From positions 124,001-188,000 of the forward strand of contig JALOCA010000001.1 of NCBI GenBank assembly GCA_023227965.1: DNA of 64,000 nucleotides, given 5' to 3'. The position numbers and the translations under genes were made by a program. Source of the stretch: Lentimicrobiaceae bacterium (GTDB taxonomy: Bacteria; Bacteroidota; Bacteroidia; Bacteroidales; JALOCA01). The notes beneath the pieces were generated by a model, which saw only the letters and a program-made list of their open reading frames with translations, ran no database searches and had not been told where the DNA came from. This document shows, piece by piece, positions 8,647 to 18,859 of this stretch. Position 1 is the stretch's first letter. Each line of letters opens with the position of its first letter.

Positions 8647-10779
8647 TTACATTTTATTGCTCCTGTAGCTTTTTGAGAGCAAACTAAAAAGGACAAAATC
8701 TCTGTTTTTGATGATGAATTTTAGCCTTTTTGAGGGAATAATTATTCTCACGAGTGTTCCTGAAGCTATTCCTTCTTTATCATGCAGATCATATATAGTA
8801 AGTCGTATTCCTAGTTTATATTTTTTGTTTAAAAGCTGAATTCTTTCATTTGTAATTTTTGTTGATAATGATTTGTGTAAAGATTTATTTTGTTCTTGTA
8901 TAAGATTGGCTTTTTTTCTACCTATTCCGTTATCTTCAACTTCTATTTGCATAATTTCATTTCCCATAAAAATCCGGATGAAGATATTTCCTTTATCTTG
9001 TTTGTTTAGAATCCCATGATCAATGGCGTTTTCTACAAGTGGTTGTATCAGCATTGGTGGAATATATTTTTTTTCAGGGTCGATAGCCGGGTCTATCTCA
9101 AAAGAATAATCAAATTTATTTTCAAAACGAAGTGTTTGCAATAATAAATATAGCTTTAATGTTTGTATTTCATTTTCGAGAGGAATGAATTCTTCTCTTG
9201 AATTAGTTAAAACCAGCCGTATAAGTTTTGCAAAACCCGACAAGTATTTTCCAGCTTCGAACAAATCGTTTTTAAGTATATAGCTTTGGATGGACGAAAG
9301 TGAATTGAAAATGAAATGGGGGTTCATCTGCGAACGAAGTAGTTTTTGTTCAAGTTCCAATGTTTTTTGTGCTGATTTTAGTTTATTATGTCTGCTGTAA
9401 AGTATAGCAAGCAGAATGATGAGTATAAAAGAAAAAGAAAGACCATAAACAAGATTTTGTCTTTTTCGAAGAATTAATTTTTGTATGGAATTTTGTTTGG
9501 AGAGATTTTTAAGCTGCTGTTGTTTTTTTTCATTTTCATATTTAGATTGAATCTCGGCAATTTTTCTATTATTTTCTTCTTTGGCAATTTTCAGCATAAT
9601 ATCCGATAGCAATTGGTGATATTCTAATGCCTTTTGATAATTTTTTTGTTCATAAAATAATTCAAATAATTTTTTATAACTATTTTTGATATAAAGGTTT
9701 ACTCCAAGTTCTCTGGCAAGTAGCAAGCCTTTGTTTAAATAAATCAAGGCTCTATCATAATGCCTCATTTTAATATATGTTGAACCAATATTGGCATATG
9801 AACTTGCAATTAATTGTTTATTCCCTGTTCTTAAACGTACTTTAAAAGATTTAAAATTGCATTTAAGTGCATTATTATAATCTTTTTTTAGCATATACAC
9901 ATGGGCAATATTTGTCCATAAAATACTCATTGAATTCTTATCATCACTTTGGATTCGTATATTTAATGCCCTTTTATAATAAGACATAGCTTTATCCAGG
10001 ATATTTTTATTGGTAAACATATCACCTAACAGAGAATAAGTTGAAGCAATTCCTGCTAAATCATTTTTACTAATATATTCATTAAGTGAAGATTCTATTA
10101 AAAGTAATGCTTTCTTTTCGTTATGAATACAATTATTGTAATATAGACCTTCATATAAACGGATATTAGGATAGTTTCTTTCTTCTATTTTTTTCCCCTT
10201 TAAAAAATGTTTTGATTTTATAATAAATTTTAACATATTATCAAAATCATTTAATTCATTGTACATACTGATAAGTACAGAATATATTCCAATAATATTT
10301 TCGTAATCGTTTGTAATTTCCGCAAGTTTTAAACTTCTATAGTAATAATCAAATACTTTATCAATGCGGCCGGTACTTTTATATACTGATGCAATATTTT
10401 TATAACATAAAAATATTTTCTTATTATTTTTTCTTGATTGATAGTAAATAATAGCTTTCTTAAAACTTAAAAGAGATTCATTAAAGCTACCAAGCACATA
10501 AGCGCTTTGCCCAATATTAAAATAGGAGCGGGCAAGTTCAGAGCTATTATTTTCTTTTGCTGCATGGGATAAAGCCTTTTTTGCATAATAATATGATTCA
10601 TTTGAGAGAAAAAGGTTATAATAAAACTCTGATAGGTCATTATATATTTTTGAATTGTTTTCTGATTTTGTTTTGTTTTGTAAGGCATTCAGTAAACTGT
10701 CGATATTTTTATCATTGTTTTCCGGGAAAACTATAAGTGTTAATAATTCAAAAATCAATACTATGATGGTTTTTCTCAT
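8647..10779 (-). CDS. TPR-containing LytS-type sensor histidine kinase
   Basis: The 710-residue membrane kinase has a signal peptide (1-20) and an extracytoplasmic region of about ten tetratricopeptide-like repeats (30-400; for example ASTYSLLGDMFTNKNILDKA). A coiled coil follows (400-440), then one transmembrane helix (about 443-463). The His_kinase domain carries phospho-acceptor MNPHFIFNSL (His488). The HATPase domain has its N box near NAIDHGIL (about 583) and G box EVEDNGIGRKK (about 611). In this family the partner is normally a LytTR response regulator, and none is adjacent. It is divergent from the M23 peptidase gene with a 59-bp gap. The signal it senses is unknown. Confidence 0.88.
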   Translation of the reverse strand: MRKTIIVLIFELLTLIVFPENNDKNIDSLLNALQNKTKSENNSKIYNDLSEFYYNLFLSNESYYYAKKALSHAAKENNSSELARSYFNIGQSAYVLGSFNESLLSFKKAIIYYQSRKNNKKIFLCYKNIASVYKSTGRIDKVFDYYYRSLKLAEITNDYENIIGIYSVLISMYNELNDFDNMLKFIIKSKHFLKGKKIEERNYPNIRLYEGLYYNNCIHNEKKALLLIESSLNEYISKNDLAGIASTYSLLGDMFTNKNILDKAMSYYKRALNIRIQSDDKNSMSILWTNIAHVYMLKKDYNNALKCNFKSFKVRLRTGNKQLIASSYANIGSTYIKMRHYDRALIYLNKGLLLARELGVNLYIKNSYKKLFELFYEQKNYQKALEYHQLLSDIMLKIAKEENNRKIAEIQSKYENEKKQQQLKNLSKQNSIQKLILRKRQNLVYGLSFSFILIILLAILYSRHNKLKSAQKTLELEQKLLRSQMNPHFIFNSLSSIQSYILKNDLFEAGKYLSGFAKLIRLVLTNSREEFIPLENEIQTLKLYLLLQTLRFENKFDYSFEIDPAIDPEKKYIPPMLIQPLVENAIDHGILNKQDKGNIFIRIFMGNEIMQIEVEDNGIGRKKANLIQEQNKSLHKSLSTKITNERIQLLNKKYKLGIRLTIYDLHDKEGIASGTLVRIIIPSKRLKFIIKNRDFVLFSLLSKSYRSNKM

Positions 10780-10838
10780 CTGAATCTTTCTTCTGATGTA
10801 AAATTAAAAAATATTTGGTTTTTTAGTACTTTGGCGAC

Positions 10839-12575
10839 ATGAAAAAAGTAATATTTTTCTTTAGTTTATTAGTATGTGTAACAATGCAAACCTTAGCACA
10901 GTTTGCAAATTATAGAAATTATTTTTCTCCACCCATTGACACTGTGCTATTATTAAGTGGGAACTTTGGTGAACTACGTGCAAATCATTTACATTCCGGA
11001 ATAGACATAAAAGTTTTTGAGCAGGAGGGGCTACCTGTTCTTGCCGCTGCTGATGGCTTTATTGTGAGAGTAAAAGTATCACCGGTGGGCTTTGGAAAAG
11101 CATTATACATAGACCATCCTAACGGATTTACTTCTGTTTATGGACATTTACAGCGATTTAACAACACAATAAATGCTTATGTTAAAGAAGAACAATACAA
11201 AAGAGAATCGTTTGAGCTTGATGTTTTTCCCGGAAAAGATAGATTTTTGGTTAAAAAAGGGGACACTATAGGATATGCCGGAAATTCGGGATCTTCGTTT
11301 GGACCACACTTGCATTTTGAAATCAGGGATACATACACCGAAAGACCTATCAACCCTTTGTATTTCAATTTTCCTATAAAGGACACAATAGCACCTGCTA
11401 TTAATTTATTAAGGATATATCCTTTTAACGATTCATCTTTCGTAAATAATAGTAACTCTCCTATGGATTTTATTATTTCCAAAGATAGTCTCTATAAACC
11501 GGAGCTAATAGAAGGTGATACTATACAATTAGCTGGGAGTATTGGCTTTGGAATAGAAACTTATGATTATATATATAATAAAAATGATAAAAGTGGCATC
11601 TATTCAATGCAATTATTTATTGACTCTGTCCTTTGTTTTTATTGTACTGCTGATAGCTTTGCATTTGATGAAACACGTTATGCCAATTCTTTGATTGATT
11701 ATAATTATTGGATGAAAACGGGTATTCGTGTGTATAGAACTTATATACAACCAGAAAACAAACTTTCTTTATATGATTATGTATATAATTCTGGTATTTT
11801 TAGTTTTTGTGATAATTTATTGCATTCAATCCGGATAGAAGTTGCAGATTTTAATGGAAACACGGCTCAATTAGCATTTACAGTTAGGGGAAAACTTCCC
11901 TATCATGATCTTATTAATTTACCCTATTGCAATGAGGATGTCGGGTTTTTTATTCCCGAAAAAGATAATATATTTGAAAATGAAAATATTAGTATCTTTT
12001 TTCCTAAAGGTTGCTTGTATGACACACTGCATTTTTCATATGCTTCAGAACACATTCCCAAAGGCTGTTTTTCGGCTTTACATTGTATTCATAATGTTTT
12101 TACTCCCTTACATAAAAATATTCTCGTTAGAATAAAAGTAATAGGATTGCCATCTAAATACATAAATAAAACACATATTGTTAAAATACAAGAAAATGGT
12201 GATAAAATTACATGTGGAGGAGAATGGGAAAATGGCTATATTAAAACAAAAATTGTCCAATTTGGAAATTATTCCGTAGTAGTTGATACCATTCCACCTA
12301 TAATCAAAGTACTAAATTTGTCCAAGAGAAAGTATCTCAAAACCCAAAAGACACTTGAATTTGAAATCAAAGATTCTTCATCCGGAATAAAAACTTACAG
12401 GGGTACAATAAATGGACATTGGATTTTAATGGATTATGATGCAAAAAACGATAAACTTATTTATTTTATTGATGAAAAAATAGTGATGGAGAGTAATAAA
12501 TTTAAACTGGTCGTTACGGATAATTGTAATAATATTAGGATATTCTCAACCCAATTGTATTATAATAAAAAATAA
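10839..12575 (+). CDS. M23 family metallopeptidase (LytM domain)
   Basis: This exported zinc endopeptidase probably cleaves peptidoglycan cross-bridges. It has a signal peptide (1-20, ending LAQ). The M23 domain starts early (about 38-175) and has all metal and catalytic residues: HSGIDIK (His52, Asp56) and GPHLHFEIRD (His157, His159). The 400-residue C-terminal part is beta-rich with bacterial Ig-like segments (VVVDTIPPIIKVLNLS, then SSGIKTYRGTINGHW). An N-terminal M23 followed by a long extracellular tail is a common Bacteroidota layout. The intact active site argues for an enzyme and against an EnvC-like regulator. Confidence 0.9.
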   Translation: MKKVIFFFSLLVCVTMQTLAQFANYRNYFSPPIDTVLLLSGNFGELRANHLHSGIDIKVFEQEGLPVLAAADGFIVRVKVSPVGFGKALYIDHPNGFTSVYGHLQRFNNTINAYVKEEQYKRESFELDVFPGKDRFLVKKGDTIGYAGNSGSSFGPHLHFEIRDTYTERPINPLYFNFPIKDTIAPAINLLRIYPFNDSSFVNNSNSPMDFIISKDSLYKPELIEGDTIQLAGSIGFGIETYDYIYNKNDKSGIYSMQLFIDSVLCFYCTADSFAFDETRYANSLIDYNYWMKTGIRVYRTYIQPENKLSLYDYVYNSGIFSFCDNLLHSIRIEVADFNGNTAQLAFTVRGKLPYHDLINLPYCNEDVGFFIPEKDNIFENENISIFFPKGCLYDTLHFSYASEHIPKGCFSALHCIHNVFTPLHKNILVRIKVIGLPSKYINKTHIVKIQENGDKITCGGEWENGYIKTKIVQFGNYSVVVDTIPPIIKVLNLSKRKYLKTQKTLEFEIKDSSSGIKTYRGTINGHWILMDYDAKNDKLIYFIDEKIVMESNKFKLVVTDNCNNIRIFSTQLYYNKK

Positions 12576-12783
12576 TTTTTTTATATTTTAATTGATGAGA
12601 CATTTTTTAATGGGCTATTGGTAATATGTTAAATATTATTTATAATAAATATTAAATCTGCTTTTTTAATATTAATTAAGAAAATATATTCAATATTTAT
12701 TAACAGATGTTTGTTGAAAGTATTTTTGGAAGAATAAAACGTTTCGGTTATAACTATGTACCTTTGAGAAAATACAATCAGCG

Positions 12784-15504
12784 ATGAAAAGTTTTGGGAA
12801 TAAAAAACTGATTATAATTACTTCTATAGTAATAAGTTTGGTGTTAATTCTTTTTTTATTTTATAATTTGTTTACTGAAAAACGTGAACCTGCTTTAAGA
12901 GCCATACCTTCAAATGCTGCATTGATAATTGTAACACAATCCCCACATGAAACTTGGCAAAAATTGTCAGAAAACAATATTTGGAAAGAATTATTAGGAA
13001 TTAAAAATTTTACTCAGCTAAATGATGAAATAGAATTTATTGATTCTGTTATCAAAAACAATATAAAAGTTGGTAGAATAATAAATAAAAACGAATTATA
13101 TATTTCATTACATCAGGTTTCATTAGTAAAATATGATTATTTATTTTCTATAAGTTTAAATATTGAGGGACAGAAAGTTTTTATTCAAAAACTAATCGGT
13201 GAGTTGTCTTCTGATAAGTCGGCATTTATTCAAAGAAGATACAATGGCGTAAGGATTTATTCAGTTATAATTAAAAACTATGAAAAAGTATTTTCTTATG
13301 CAATTTATAAAGGTGTATTTATTGTAAGTTTTGCTCCTTCACTTGTTGAAAAAGCAATTGATCAACTTAATACAAAAGATGATTTGTCTAAAAACCAATC
13401 ATTAAAATTGTTGTCTTCTTCTGCAGGTAAAAAGGTTAATGCTAATATTTATATTAATTATAAAAATTTTTCAGCTTATTTGAAACAATTTGCTCTTAAA
13501 GGTAAATTGTCCGGGCAGTCAGATATTGCTAGCTTTATAGAGTGGACAGAATTGGATGTGTTGATTAAAAAGGATAAGATTCTGTTTACAGGATATTCCA
13601 CAATACATCCTGAAAATGAATATTTTTTACAGCTATTTGCTAATCAACCTCCATATAACCATAAACTCATTGATTATTTTCCTGAAAACACATCTGTTTT
13701 TACTATATATTCGTTTTATAATTATACAAGATTTATAAAAGATTATAATAAATATTTAAAAAGAAAATACAATATAAACACTTTTGATGTTCGTATGAAA
13801 GAACTTGATAAAAAATATAACATCAATTTTGAAAAAAGTTTTTCGGATATAATCGGGAAGGAGGTGGCTTTGGTCATTACTTCGTTCCCGGAAAATAAAA
13901 ATCAAAAGGAAAATACTTACGCTTTTATTCATACGAACGATAGTTCCAACAATTCAGCCACTTTTCCCGAACTTTCTAATGTTGTAATGAAACTAACCGG
14001 AGCCGAGGCTGAAACTCGCGACTATCTGGGTTACCAAATAGGTAAGCTGAATGTGCCAGGATTATTAACTCTTTTTTTTGGTAATTTATTCTCGGAAATT
14101 TTTGGTAATTATTTTACAACTATTAATAATGTGATAATTGTGGGTAATAGCCTTGATGCTATTAAAAATTATATTAATTATTATAATTCAAATAAATTAT
14201 TAAAAAATACAAATTCTTATAAACAATTTTCTGAAAATATTGATGATAACTCAAATCTGTTTTTTTATTGCAATATTGCTAATTCAGAAACTTTTATTGA
14301 TAACCAACTTAATAAAATATATAAAATAAAATATAATGAAAACGCACAAGTATTTTCTAATATTAGCGGAATATCGGTACAGTACAAATCTTCAGGAAAA
14401 CTTTTCTACACAAATGTTTGTATAAAATACAAAGGAGATGAGCAGTCTGAATTTGCTGCAGAATGGGAACTTCCTTTAGAATCCGGAATAATTTCAGCCC
14501 CTGTTATAATTAATAGTGGTAAAGAGAAAAAAATAGCCATCGTTGATTTTTCAAACGTATTATATTTGATTGACGAACAAGGAGTAATTGATTGGAAAAT
14601 AAAATTAAAAGAAAAACCTTTAAGTAATATAAATGAAATAAAAATTAAAAATGAAAATTATATAGTATTTAATACAGAAAATTATTTGTATTTAATAGGA
14701 ATGGATGGAAAATTTAAAGAAAATATGCCTTTAAAACTCAAAGCAAGGACAACATGTCCGCTTCAGTTAATACAAAATAAGAAAGAAATTTCAGTTCTAA
14801 TTGGCGGAAATAATAAATTAATATACGATTATTTAATAAATGGAACAATAAATAAAAATTGGGAAACACCTAAAGTGAAATCTATTATTCGTGCTATTAA
14901 TTATTATAATATAAAAGGAAGAGTATATATAGTTTTTGTTGATAACGTGGGAAATATATATATAACAGATGCAAATGGAAAACAGCTCAATTTTTATAGC
15001 CAAATTATCGGAACATCAAAAGATACAAAAGTATTTCCTAACCTAACCAATAGTAAATCTTTGTTTTTATGTAATGATTCTATTGGGAGTATTATTTATT
15101 TGTTAAAAGATGGAACTGTAGAAAAAAATAAATTAACGGAAATATCTTCAGATTTTGATTTTGCTTATGAAGACTTCAATGGTGATAAAATCAATGAATT
15201 TATTTATTTTAGACAAGGAAAATTTACTGTTTTTAATCAAAATGGGAAGGTATTATTCGAACAAGTTTTCCCGGATGAATTTTTCTCCAATATATTAACT
15301 TTTAAACGAACTCCTTTACATATAATATTTGGGATTACTAATAAGGATAATAATAATTTATATTTACTGTCAAATAATGGAATAATTAATTCTAATGTGA
15401 ATATTATAGGCGATACCCCTTTTACTTTGCAAATAGAAGATGAAAATATTTATAGTATTTATACCGGAAATAAAAATAAATTGCTGAACTATTTAATAAA
15501 GTAA
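12784..15504 (+). CDS. DUF3352-like membrane-anchored protein with beta-propeller-like C-terminus
   Basis: The 906-residue protein has one N-terminal membrane anchor (about 8-28) and then a large extracytoplasmic region. Residues 35-560 resemble the Bacteroidota DUF3352 proteins (the ALRAIPSNAALIIVTQSPHETWQKL opening is the clue). From about 570 it carries repeated short strands of the type AIVDFSNVLYLIDEQG and YLYLIGMDGKF, like PQQ-type propeller blades. The gene is AT-rich. It is the first of three co-oriented uncharacterised envelope genes. The function is not known and the DUF3352 match is from memory. Confidence 0.6.
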   Translation: MKSFGNKKLIIITSIVISLVLILFLFYNLFTEKREPALRAIPSNAALIIVTQSPHETWQKLSENNIWKELLGIKNFTQLNDEIEFIDSVIKNNIKVGRIINKNELYISLHQVSLVKYDYLFSISLNIEGQKVFIQKLIGELSSDKSAFIQRRYNGVRIYSVIIKNYEKVFSYAIYKGVFIVSFAPSLVEKAIDQLNTKDDLSKNQSLKLLSSSAGKKVNANIYINYKNFSAYLKQFALKGKLSGQSDIASFIEWTELDVLIKKDKILFTGYSTIHPENEYFLQLFANQPPYNHKLIDYFPENTSVFTIYSFYNYTRFIKDYNKYLKRKYNINTFDVRMKELDKKYNINFEKSFSDIIGKEVALVITSFPENKNQKENTYAFIHTNDSSNNSATFPELSNVVMKLTGAEAETRDYLGYQIGKLNVPGLLTLFFGNLFSEIFGNYFTTINNVIIVGNSLDAIKNYINYYNSNKLLKNTNSYKQFSENIDDNSNLFFYCNIANSETFIDNQLNKIYKIKYNENAQVFSNISGISVQYKSSGKLFYTNVCIKYKGDEQSEFAAEWELPLESGIISAPVIINSGKEKKIAIVDFSNVLYLIDEQGVIDWKIKLKEKPLSNINEIKIKNENYIVFNTENYLYLIGMDGKFKENMPLKLKARTTCPLQLIQNKKEISVLIGGNNKLIYDYLINGTINKNWETPKVKSIIRAINYYNIKGRVYIVFVDNVGNIYITDANGKQLNFYSQIIGTSKDTKVFPNLTNSKSLFLCNDSIGSIIYLLKDGTVEKNKLTEISSDFDFAYEDFNGDKINEFIYFRQGKFTVFNQNGKVLFEQVFPDEFFSNILTFKRTPLHIIFGITNKDNNNLYLLSNNGIINSNVNIIGDTPFTLQIEDENIYSIYTGNKNKLLNYLIK

Positions 15505-15612
15505 GTGGTTTCAGATAAAATGGCATAAAATGAGTACATTTGTATAGGCATTTACTTAAATTTTATAAATATGAAAGCTCTAGGATGTCGTTGGGTGGGG
15601 AAAACAGATGCT

Positions 15613-17220
15613 ATGCTTAAATATTTAATAATGTGTTTAACAGCATTCGTTCTGGCATCTTGTTTAAAAGATTATGATTTTGATAAAATGACGGATCCGG
15701 ATTGGAATGCAAGCTGGGCTGTTCCTATAGTGAATTCAAAATTGTCATTAGAAAAAATATTAAATAAAGATGATAATTATTTTATTGAAGATGAGCAAAC
15801 TCATCAATTAAGTTTAGTTTACAAAACTCAACTTCTGTCGCAAACCGCAGAGGAATTCCTCACGATTGGCGATCAAAACATCCATGTGGTAACAGATACT
15901 TTAAATATTGATGCACCTACAGGTGATACTTCTTTGTATATTATCACAAAATATTATCAATTTAACCCACCTAATGAAGGACAGCGCATTGATAGTTTGT
16001 TTATTAAATCAGCATTAATATCATTAAATTACATGTCTTTTATTAATCATAATGCCATTCTTAAGGTGAAAATACCAGGCGCTTCCAAAAATGGTAATAT
16101 TTTTCAGGAAAATATTGCCTATACTTTTACGGGCTCTTTGCCAGTAACAGGTGATAAACAGCTTGATTTTTCGGGGTATAAAATTACACTCGACAGCAGT
16201 CCGGGGCATACTAACGAATTAGCAGTTATTATTGAACTTAGGGTAATCGGAGACAATAACCCTAACAATTCGCCCTATACTTTTATTTTTGATGCAGATA
16301 TTACCGGTGTAAAGTTTAGCAAAGTTTTTGGGTATTTTGGTCAATATGAATTTCCGTTTAACGATAGTATAACTTTTAATTTGTTTAGAAATAACATACA
16401 TGGTGATTTCAGGCTTGAAGATGTTAAACTACGTGTAATGGCAAATAATTCAATGGGAATGCCCCTTGCAATTCACATTCAGGAGCTTAAGGCTCATTCA
16501 AGCATCAATGCTCCTTATAATGTAAATATAAACGACCATCTGTCTTTTCCTAATCCATTATTTATTCCGGCACCTGATGAACAGCATATTGGACAAAGTG
16601 CAGATACAACATATGTGTTCAGTTCAGCTAATTCAAAAATAATAAATGCAATTAATATTTCACCACAATATATTTTATTTGATATTATAGGGAAATCAAA
16701 CCCTGCCAACAATCCTAATGCAATTAACTTCATTTACGATACAAGTCGCTTTACCGTTGACCTTCAGGTTGAAATGCCTTTATATGGTTTATTAAACGGA
16801 TTCTGGCTTCAGGATACAATTAATTTTGAAATTAATAAATTAGATAATATTGAACAAATAGAATTTAAAATTAATTCTACCAATCATTTCCCAATTGATG
16901 CGGAAATACAGGTATATTTTGCTGATTCAAGATATAGAGTACTTGATTCATTAATTTATCCGGACGATGACCCTATAGTTTTAAAAGCGGCGCCCGTTGG
17001 TGGACCTCCTGATTACAGAGTAATAGAAAATCCTCCGCCACAAGAATATACTTTTATACCAGAGCCTTTAACCCGCAACCGTTTGGATAAACTTGAAAAT
17101 TGTAAAAAGTTGATTATTCGTCCTAAATTATCTACTTACCAGCAGGGATTGGTAAAGATATACTCTGATTATACCATAGATGTAAAAATAGGGACCCAGG
17201 TAAAACTCAAATCAAATTAA
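15613..17220 (+). CDS. Uncharacterised lipoprotein
   Basis: The 535-residue protein starts with a lipoprotein signal (MLKYLIMCLTAFVLASC, Cys17). The open frame begins 42 bases earlier at 15571, but the ATG at 15613 starts directly at the signal peptide. The mature part is beta-rich, begins KDYDFDKMTDPDWNASWAVPIVNSKL, and has no domain I recognise. It ends 16 bp before the DUF5723 gene, so the two are very probably co-transcribed. The pairing suggests a lipoprotein working with an outer-membrane barrel. Confidence 0.7.
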   Translation: MLKYLIMCLTAFVLASCLKDYDFDKMTDPDWNASWAVPIVNSKLSLEKILNKDDNYFIEDEQTHQLSLVYKTQLLSQTAEEFLTIGDQNIHVVTDTLNIDAPTGDTSLYIITKYYQFNPPNEGQRIDSLFIKSALISLNYMSFINHNAILKVKIPGASKNGNIFQENIAYTFTGSLPVTGDKQLDFSGYKITLDSSPGHTNELAVIIELRVIGDNNPNNSPYTFIFDADITGVKFSKVFGYFGQYEFPFNDSITFNLFRNNIHGDFRLEDVKLRVMANNSMGMPLAIHIQELKAHSSINAPYNVNINDHLSFPNPLFIPAPDEQHIGQSADTTYVFSSANSKIINAINISPQYILFDIIGKSNPANNPNAINFIYDTSRFTVDLQVEMPLYGLLNGFWLQDTINFEINKLDNIEQIEFKINSTNHFPIDAEIQVYFADSRYRVLDSLIYPDDDPIVLKAAPVGGPPDYRVIENPPPQEYTFIPEPLTRNRLDKLENCKKLIIRPKLSTYQQGLVKIYSDYTIDVKIGTQVKLKSN

Positions 17221-17236
17221 AATTGGGGAACTTGCT

Positions 17237-18856
17237 ATGAAAAAAATGCAATTTATTTCGGGGATATTGTTTCTAATTCTTCTTCTTATTATTATAAACA
17301 AAGCATTTGCACAACAAGGCTATAATGCGCAATTTATTCGAGCATTACCCTTGCAACATTCTACAAATCCTGCTTATACCCCATGCTATTCTTATTATAT
17401 CGGATTTCCAGGATTAACAGGTTTACAGTTTCAAACCGAGAACAGTGGTTTTACAGTGAAAAATGTTTTATACAAAACACCTGATGATTCGGTTCATTTT
17501 TCCACGGATAAATTGTTAAATTCCATAAAGAAAAATAATTATTTGTCTGTTGGGCTTGAAAATGACATTATTGCATTTGGGTTTAAAATAAAAAAAGGAT
17601 ATTTGCATTTTAACCTTTCTGAACGCTTTAATAGTACAGTATTTTATACAAAAGATATGCTTGACTTTTTGGTAAAAGGCAATAGCAGTTTTATTGGTAA
17701 AAATGTAAGTTTTAAAAGTATAGGACTAAACGCAAACTATTACCATGAAATTGGAATAGGATATTCGCGTGAGATTGATAAGAAATGGACTGCCGGAATA
17801 AAGGTAAAGTACCTTGCTGGGATAGCTAATATTTATACAAAAAAATCGGATATAAGCATTTATACCGATCCTTCGGATTATGCCCTAACCGTAAAAACGG
17901 ATTTTAGCCTTTATTCGTCTTTGCCAGGGACATCAATGTTGCCAGAAGATTCAGTTGATTTTTCAATTGAAGGAAAGAATTTTTCAAAAAGTCTAATGAA
18001 ATTTAAAAATTCAGGTTTGGCATTCGATTTGGGTGTTCAATATAAATACAATGATAAATTAAAATTTGGTGCAAGTATAATTGACTTGGGATATATCAAC
18101 TGGAAATCAAATACTAAAAATTTAGTTTCCAGCAAATCAACTGGTTCGTACACTTTTAGAGGAATAGATATTAATGAATTTTTTGATAATGATTCTACAA
18201 AATTTGATGATAAAATTAATGAGGTAATTGATTCCTTGTCTGCTAATTTAGGGTTAAAAACCACTTATAGTAAATATCGTTCCAACTTAATTTCTAAAAT
18301 ATATCTTAGTGGAATGTATGATGTATCTCAACGAGATCATCTGGGTTTGCTTATTCGTTCCGATATTTATCAGTCAAAATTAAAAACCGCACTTACAATT
18401 CATTATAACCATGAATTTGGAAAATATCTTTCCCTGATGACTGGATATTCCCTGATGACTAATAACTATTTAAACTTAGGGTTTGGTTTTGCTCTGAATG
18501 TAGGTTCTGTTCAGTTATATACAATGACAGACAACGTAATAACATTTTTAAGTCCTTATAAATCAAAATATGGTAATCTAAATTTTGGAATCAACTTTGT
18601 TTTTGGTGACAAGCGTAAAATAAGCAAAAGTCCCGTTAAATCAGAAATTCAGGCAGATACTTTGGCAATTCGTGAAGCATTGCCAGAACTCAGAAAAATA
18701 AGTAAAGAGGAAAAGATGCAGCTTAAAGCTGATGAAAAGGAAAAAAGAGAAAATGAAAAAATTGCAACCAAACAGGAAAAAAAGATAAAGAACAAATCAT
18801 TAAGACAACAACGAAAGGAATATCGCCGTCAACAAAAAAAGAAGAAAGCGTTATAA
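17237..18856 (+). CDS. DUF5723 family outer-membrane protein
   Basis: The 539-residue protein has a signal peptide (about 1-25, ending AFAQ). A beta-barrel-like body follows, with the AQFIRALPLQHSTNPAYTP start and repeated amphipathic strands (SVGLENDIIAFGFKIKKG, IGIGYSREIDKKWTAGIKVKYL) seen in DUF5723/PorV-like proteins. The last 70 residues are a strongly basic, lysine-rich coiled-coil-like tail, unusual for a barrel and probably periplasmic. It is the last gene of the envelope trio and converges with the glucosaminidase gene (3-bp gap). The role is unknown. Confidence 0.7.
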   Translation: MKKMQFISGILFLILLLIIINKAFAQQGYNAQFIRALPLQHSTNPAYTPCYSYYIGFPGLTGLQFQTENSGFTVKNVLYKTPDDSVHFSTDKLLNSIKKNNYLSVGLENDIIAFGFKIKKGYLHFNLSERFNSTVFYTKDMLDFLVKGNSSFIGKNVSFKSIGLNANYYHEIGIGYSREIDKKWTAGIKVKYLAGIANIYTKKSDISIYTDPSDYALTVKTDFSLYSSLPGTSMLPEDSVDFSIEGKNFSKSLMKFKNSGLAFDLGVQYKYNDKLKFGASIIDLGYINWKSNTKNLVSSKSTGSYTFRGIDINEFFDNDSTKFDDKINEVIDSLSANLGLKTTYSKYRSNLISKIYLSGMYDVSQRDHLGLLIRSDIYQSKLKTALTIHYNHEFGKYLSLMTGYSLMTNNYLNLGFGFALNVGSVQLYTMTDNVITFLSPYKSKYGNLNFGINFVFGDKRKISKSPVKSEIQADTLAIREALPELRKISKEEKMQLKADEKEKRENEKIATKQEKKIKNKSLRQQRKEYRRQQKKKKAL

Positions 18857-18859
18857 GAA

